Below, piece by piece: positions 22,327 through 22,438 of a DNA stretch of 22,438 nucleotides. The position numbers and the translations under genes are program-made. The notes below the pieces were generated by a model, which saw nothing but the letters and a program-made list of their open reading frames with translations, did no database searches and was not told the DNA's origin. The DNA comes from a virus: IMG/VR virus record IMGVR_UViG_3300027752_000124, positions 1 through 22,438 of that record; one strand, 5' to 3'. Within the stretch, counting starts at the first letter, position 1. Every line of letters begins with the position of its first letter.

Positions 22327-22438
22327 TATACTTTTTCCAAAGTACTTGCAGATTCTTCTTTCTCAATAACAGTATAACTACCATCAGTTAGATCAATATT
22401 AACTTGACCATACTGTTCTTCTAGTTGTTTCTTAGTTG
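22326..22438 (-). CDS. C-terminus of an unknown protein (truncated by window edge)
   Basis: An open frame enters from the right edge and ends at TAA (22328-22326), overlapping the next ATG by one base. The visible 36 residues include KKQLEEQYGQVNIDLTDGSY followed by an acidic TVIEKEESASTLEKV end. Too little is visible to assign function. Coding status rests on the open frame and on the TAATG junction repeated in this cluster. Confidence 0.6.
   Translation of the reverse strand, partial: TKKQLEEQYGQVNIDLTDGSYTVIEKEESASTLEKV

Overview
This window reads as part of the virion-morphogenesis region of a tailed double-stranded DNA phage. All 18 credible genes lie on the minus strand, so transcription runs from high to low coordinates. 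The DNA is AT-rich. Many starts follow A-rich leaders with no Shine-Dalgarno (for example AAAAATAAAAAC before ATG), the usual pattern in Bacteroidota. Long terminase, portal and capsid proteins, paired connector-like proteins and a large two-part tail protein together resemble crAss-like (Crassvirales-type) podoviruses of marine or aquatic Bacteroidota. That placement is inference from recalled family features; no search was run.

In transcription order: (1) 22438-21274 holds small, tightly coupled genes: a truncated ORF, a 75-aa unknown, a 205-aa protein that looks like two fused GroES-type co-chaperonin domains, and a 91-aa helical protein that may be the small terminase. (2) 21274-13949 is the packaging and capsid module: large terminase, portal, an acidic candidate scaffold and the major capsid protein. 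(3) 13948-12928 holds a 273-aa protein of unknown role flanked by two hairpin-bearing gaps. (4) 12927-9561 is a tandemly duplicated two-gene cassette (A1-B1-A2-B2), probably encoding ring or connector proteins of the neck and short tail. (5) 9555-3378 encodes a 1578-aa and a 469-aa protein that look like two parts of one tail nozzle ('muzzle'/stabilization) assembly; the larger one carries a cadherin-like domain and a C-terminal segment of foreign-looking composition. (6) 3367-1 holds a GNAT-like protein, an alanine-rich internal virion protein with a probable programmed -1 frameshift at its end, a 612-aa internal protein, and the first 88 codons of another gene.

The most notable signal is at 2230-2239. 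The 243-aa internal protein ends on the slippery heptamer G GGA AAG followed at once by TAG, the same heptamer used in the phage lambda G/GT frameshift. A -1 shift adds 33 codons and fills most of an otherwise long gap. Other points are a higher-GC mosaic block inside the terminase ATPase, a repeated leader in front of two structural genes, and the fused co-chaperonin next to the capsid genes.

No tRNA, rRNA, CRISPR array, integrase, insertion sequence or attachment site was recognised. There is no gene-free stretch over 300 bases; the largest gap is 133 bases (13816-13948).
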